DNA of 22,893 bases. Origin: Sphingomonadaceae bacterium. GTDB lineage: Bacteria > Pseudomonadota > Alphaproteobacteria > Sphingomonadales > Sphingomonadaceae. Position 1 is the first letter of the stretch, and each line of letters starts with the position of its first letter. The notes beneath the pieces were generated by a model, which made no database searches, was not told where the DNA came from, and saw only the letters and a list, made by a program, of their open reading frames with translations. Both the position numbers and the translations under genes were made by a program. The stretch is taken from NCBI GenBank assembly GCA_016462305.1, contig JAEMTM010000006.1, forward strand, positions 1 to 22,893, given 5' to 3'. Shown piece after piece: positions 22,025-22,893 of the stretch.

Positions 22025-22893
22025 TCAGGCGAAGCGACCTTGGGCTTTGGAAAAAGCCTTGGCCTGCGCTGGGGTGGAATCATTGTCGCTGTGTTGGCTA
22101 TCGTGCCGTTGGGCGGGTTGCTGACCATTTCCGTTTTGCCGGTTGGACATATCAAACTGGCCAAGTTTCAGACCCGCATGGCGCAGATCTTCGATCAGCC
22201 GGGCCTGCTCCGCCGATATGGCTTGCGCCGCCGCCTGTGTACTGGTCTCAAGCCAGATATCGACCTGGCCATTGTCTGTGGACACAGCGACATCCAGTTG
22301 ACCCAAATGTTCGGGGATCAATGTGAACGCCAGTTGGTTGTCGTGCGCCGCATGGCTGACAATGTCCCGCGCCAGTGCGCCGATCCATTCGCCATCTGCT
22401 GCGATAACAAGCTGCCTAAGCACAGCGATTGGTGTGCCCGTGGACAGAATCGTTGGCGCGACCGAAACAACTGTCGCACGGATGCCAGATTGCGGTTCAA
22501 AGCTGAAAAGCGGATCATCGACCAAGCCCAGATTGTGCGCCGGCAAGGGGCGGGGCAGTTGCGGCTTATTCTCTTTGGTTAACAGCGGTGCCGGGATTGC
22601 TCCCGGGCGCACAGTCGGCATCGCGTCCGCCCGCTTCACGGGCTCTTTCTGTGCGCTTGGCAGCCATTGGGCTGGCGTTTGGGCCAGCGTTTGGGGCGGC
22701 GTTGCGTCCAATGGCTTTGGCGTTTTGGTCCTATTGGCTAATTTGCGGACTTGCGGCGCAAGTGGCGTAACAGGCATAGGGGCGGGTGCATTGACGAGCG
22801 GGCGCATTTGAACCCTAGGTGTCGGCACAAGCGCTGCGTCTGCAACGGACGGCGTCAATGCTTGCGGCGCAATCTGGGGTGCGGGTATATAAG
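22025..22893 (-). CDS. fliK: Flagellar hook-length control protein FliK (5' end outside the window)
   Basis: FliK measures hook length and triggers the export switch through FlhB. The reading frame is open to the window edge, so the start is missing; the TTG at 22858 is not a likely start. The visible 289 residues have a Pro/Ala-rich N-terminal part, as in other FliK proteins, and the conserved C-terminal Flg_hook domain: LAFTLIPEHLGQLDVAVSTD, VDIWLETSTQAAAQAI and LIEDLRHAGLKLGQFDMS. The Gln-rich tail after this is typical. It lies upstream of the fliL remnant, fliM and fliN. Confidence 0.9.
   Translation of the reverse strand, partial: YIPAPQIAPQALTPSVADAALVPTPRVQMRPLVNAPAPMPVTPLAPQVRKLANRTKTPKPLDATPPQTLAQTPAQWLPSAQKEPVKRADAMPTVRPGAIPAPLLTKENKPQLPRPLPAHNLGLVDDPLFSFEPQSGIRATVVSVAPTILSTGTPIAVLRQLVIAADGEWIGALARDIVSHAAHDNQLAFTLIPEHLGQLDVAVSTDNGQVDIWLETSTQAAAQAISAEQARLIEDLRHAGLKLGQFDMSNRQNGNGQQPAQRHDSQHSDNDSTPAQAKAFSKAQGRFA

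Overview
The window reads as chromosomal DNA of a motile alphaproteobacterium, most likely a sphingomonad. This rests on moderate-to-high GC, very compact gene packing, flagellar proteins of short alphaproteobacterial type, and a metX-metW / hisC-tyrA / plsC-ydcF neighbourhood. The lineage is inferred from gene content, not from a marker gene. It is dominated by flagellar genes on the minus strand, in two blocks separated by about 6 kb of housekeeping genes.

Left edge (1-1559): a tRNA-Leu(GAG) with encoded CCA, then a stand-alone sigma-54 activator (AAA+ plus Fis-type HTH, no receiver domain). A 338-bp non-coding stretch upstream of the activator holds a CtrA-like box. Block 1 (1560-9257): an eleven-gene run read right to left, flgB-C-D-E-F-G-H-I-J-K-L, encoding rod, hook, L and P rings and hook-filament junction. 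It starts from a perfect sigma-54 promoter (TGGCAC-N5-TTGC) 55 bp upstream of flgB. The activator at the left edge is an obvious candidate to drive it.

Middle (9340-15670): metX-metW (methionine, minus) diverge from hisC-tyrA (aromatic amino acid/histidine, plus). Then plsC and a ydcF-like gene (minus) follow, preceded by a short ORF that looks like the 3' tail of ftsX, and then a zinc-ribbon membrane protein gene (plus). Block 2 (15693-22893): again minus strand, read right to left as fliK (cut by the window edge), a 48-codon fliL-like tail, fliM-N-O-P-Q-R, flhB, fliD, fliS. It encodes hook-length control, the switch, the export gate and the filament cap with its chaperone. Most junctions overlap by 1-20 nt (ATGA, TGATG, GTGA), implying translational coupling.

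I found no new defence, mobile or CRISPR-like system. The unusual content is a pared-down flagellum: FlgD with only its N-terminal part, a 275-aa FlgE, a FlgH without a lipobox cysteine, and a FliM without the usual N-terminal CheY-binding peptide. In addition, two C-terminal gene remnants (fliL-like and ftsX-like) each keep a 4-nt stop/start overlap with an intact downstream gene, and a short TAGGGTYAGG(ACC) motif recurs at gene ends and between genes.
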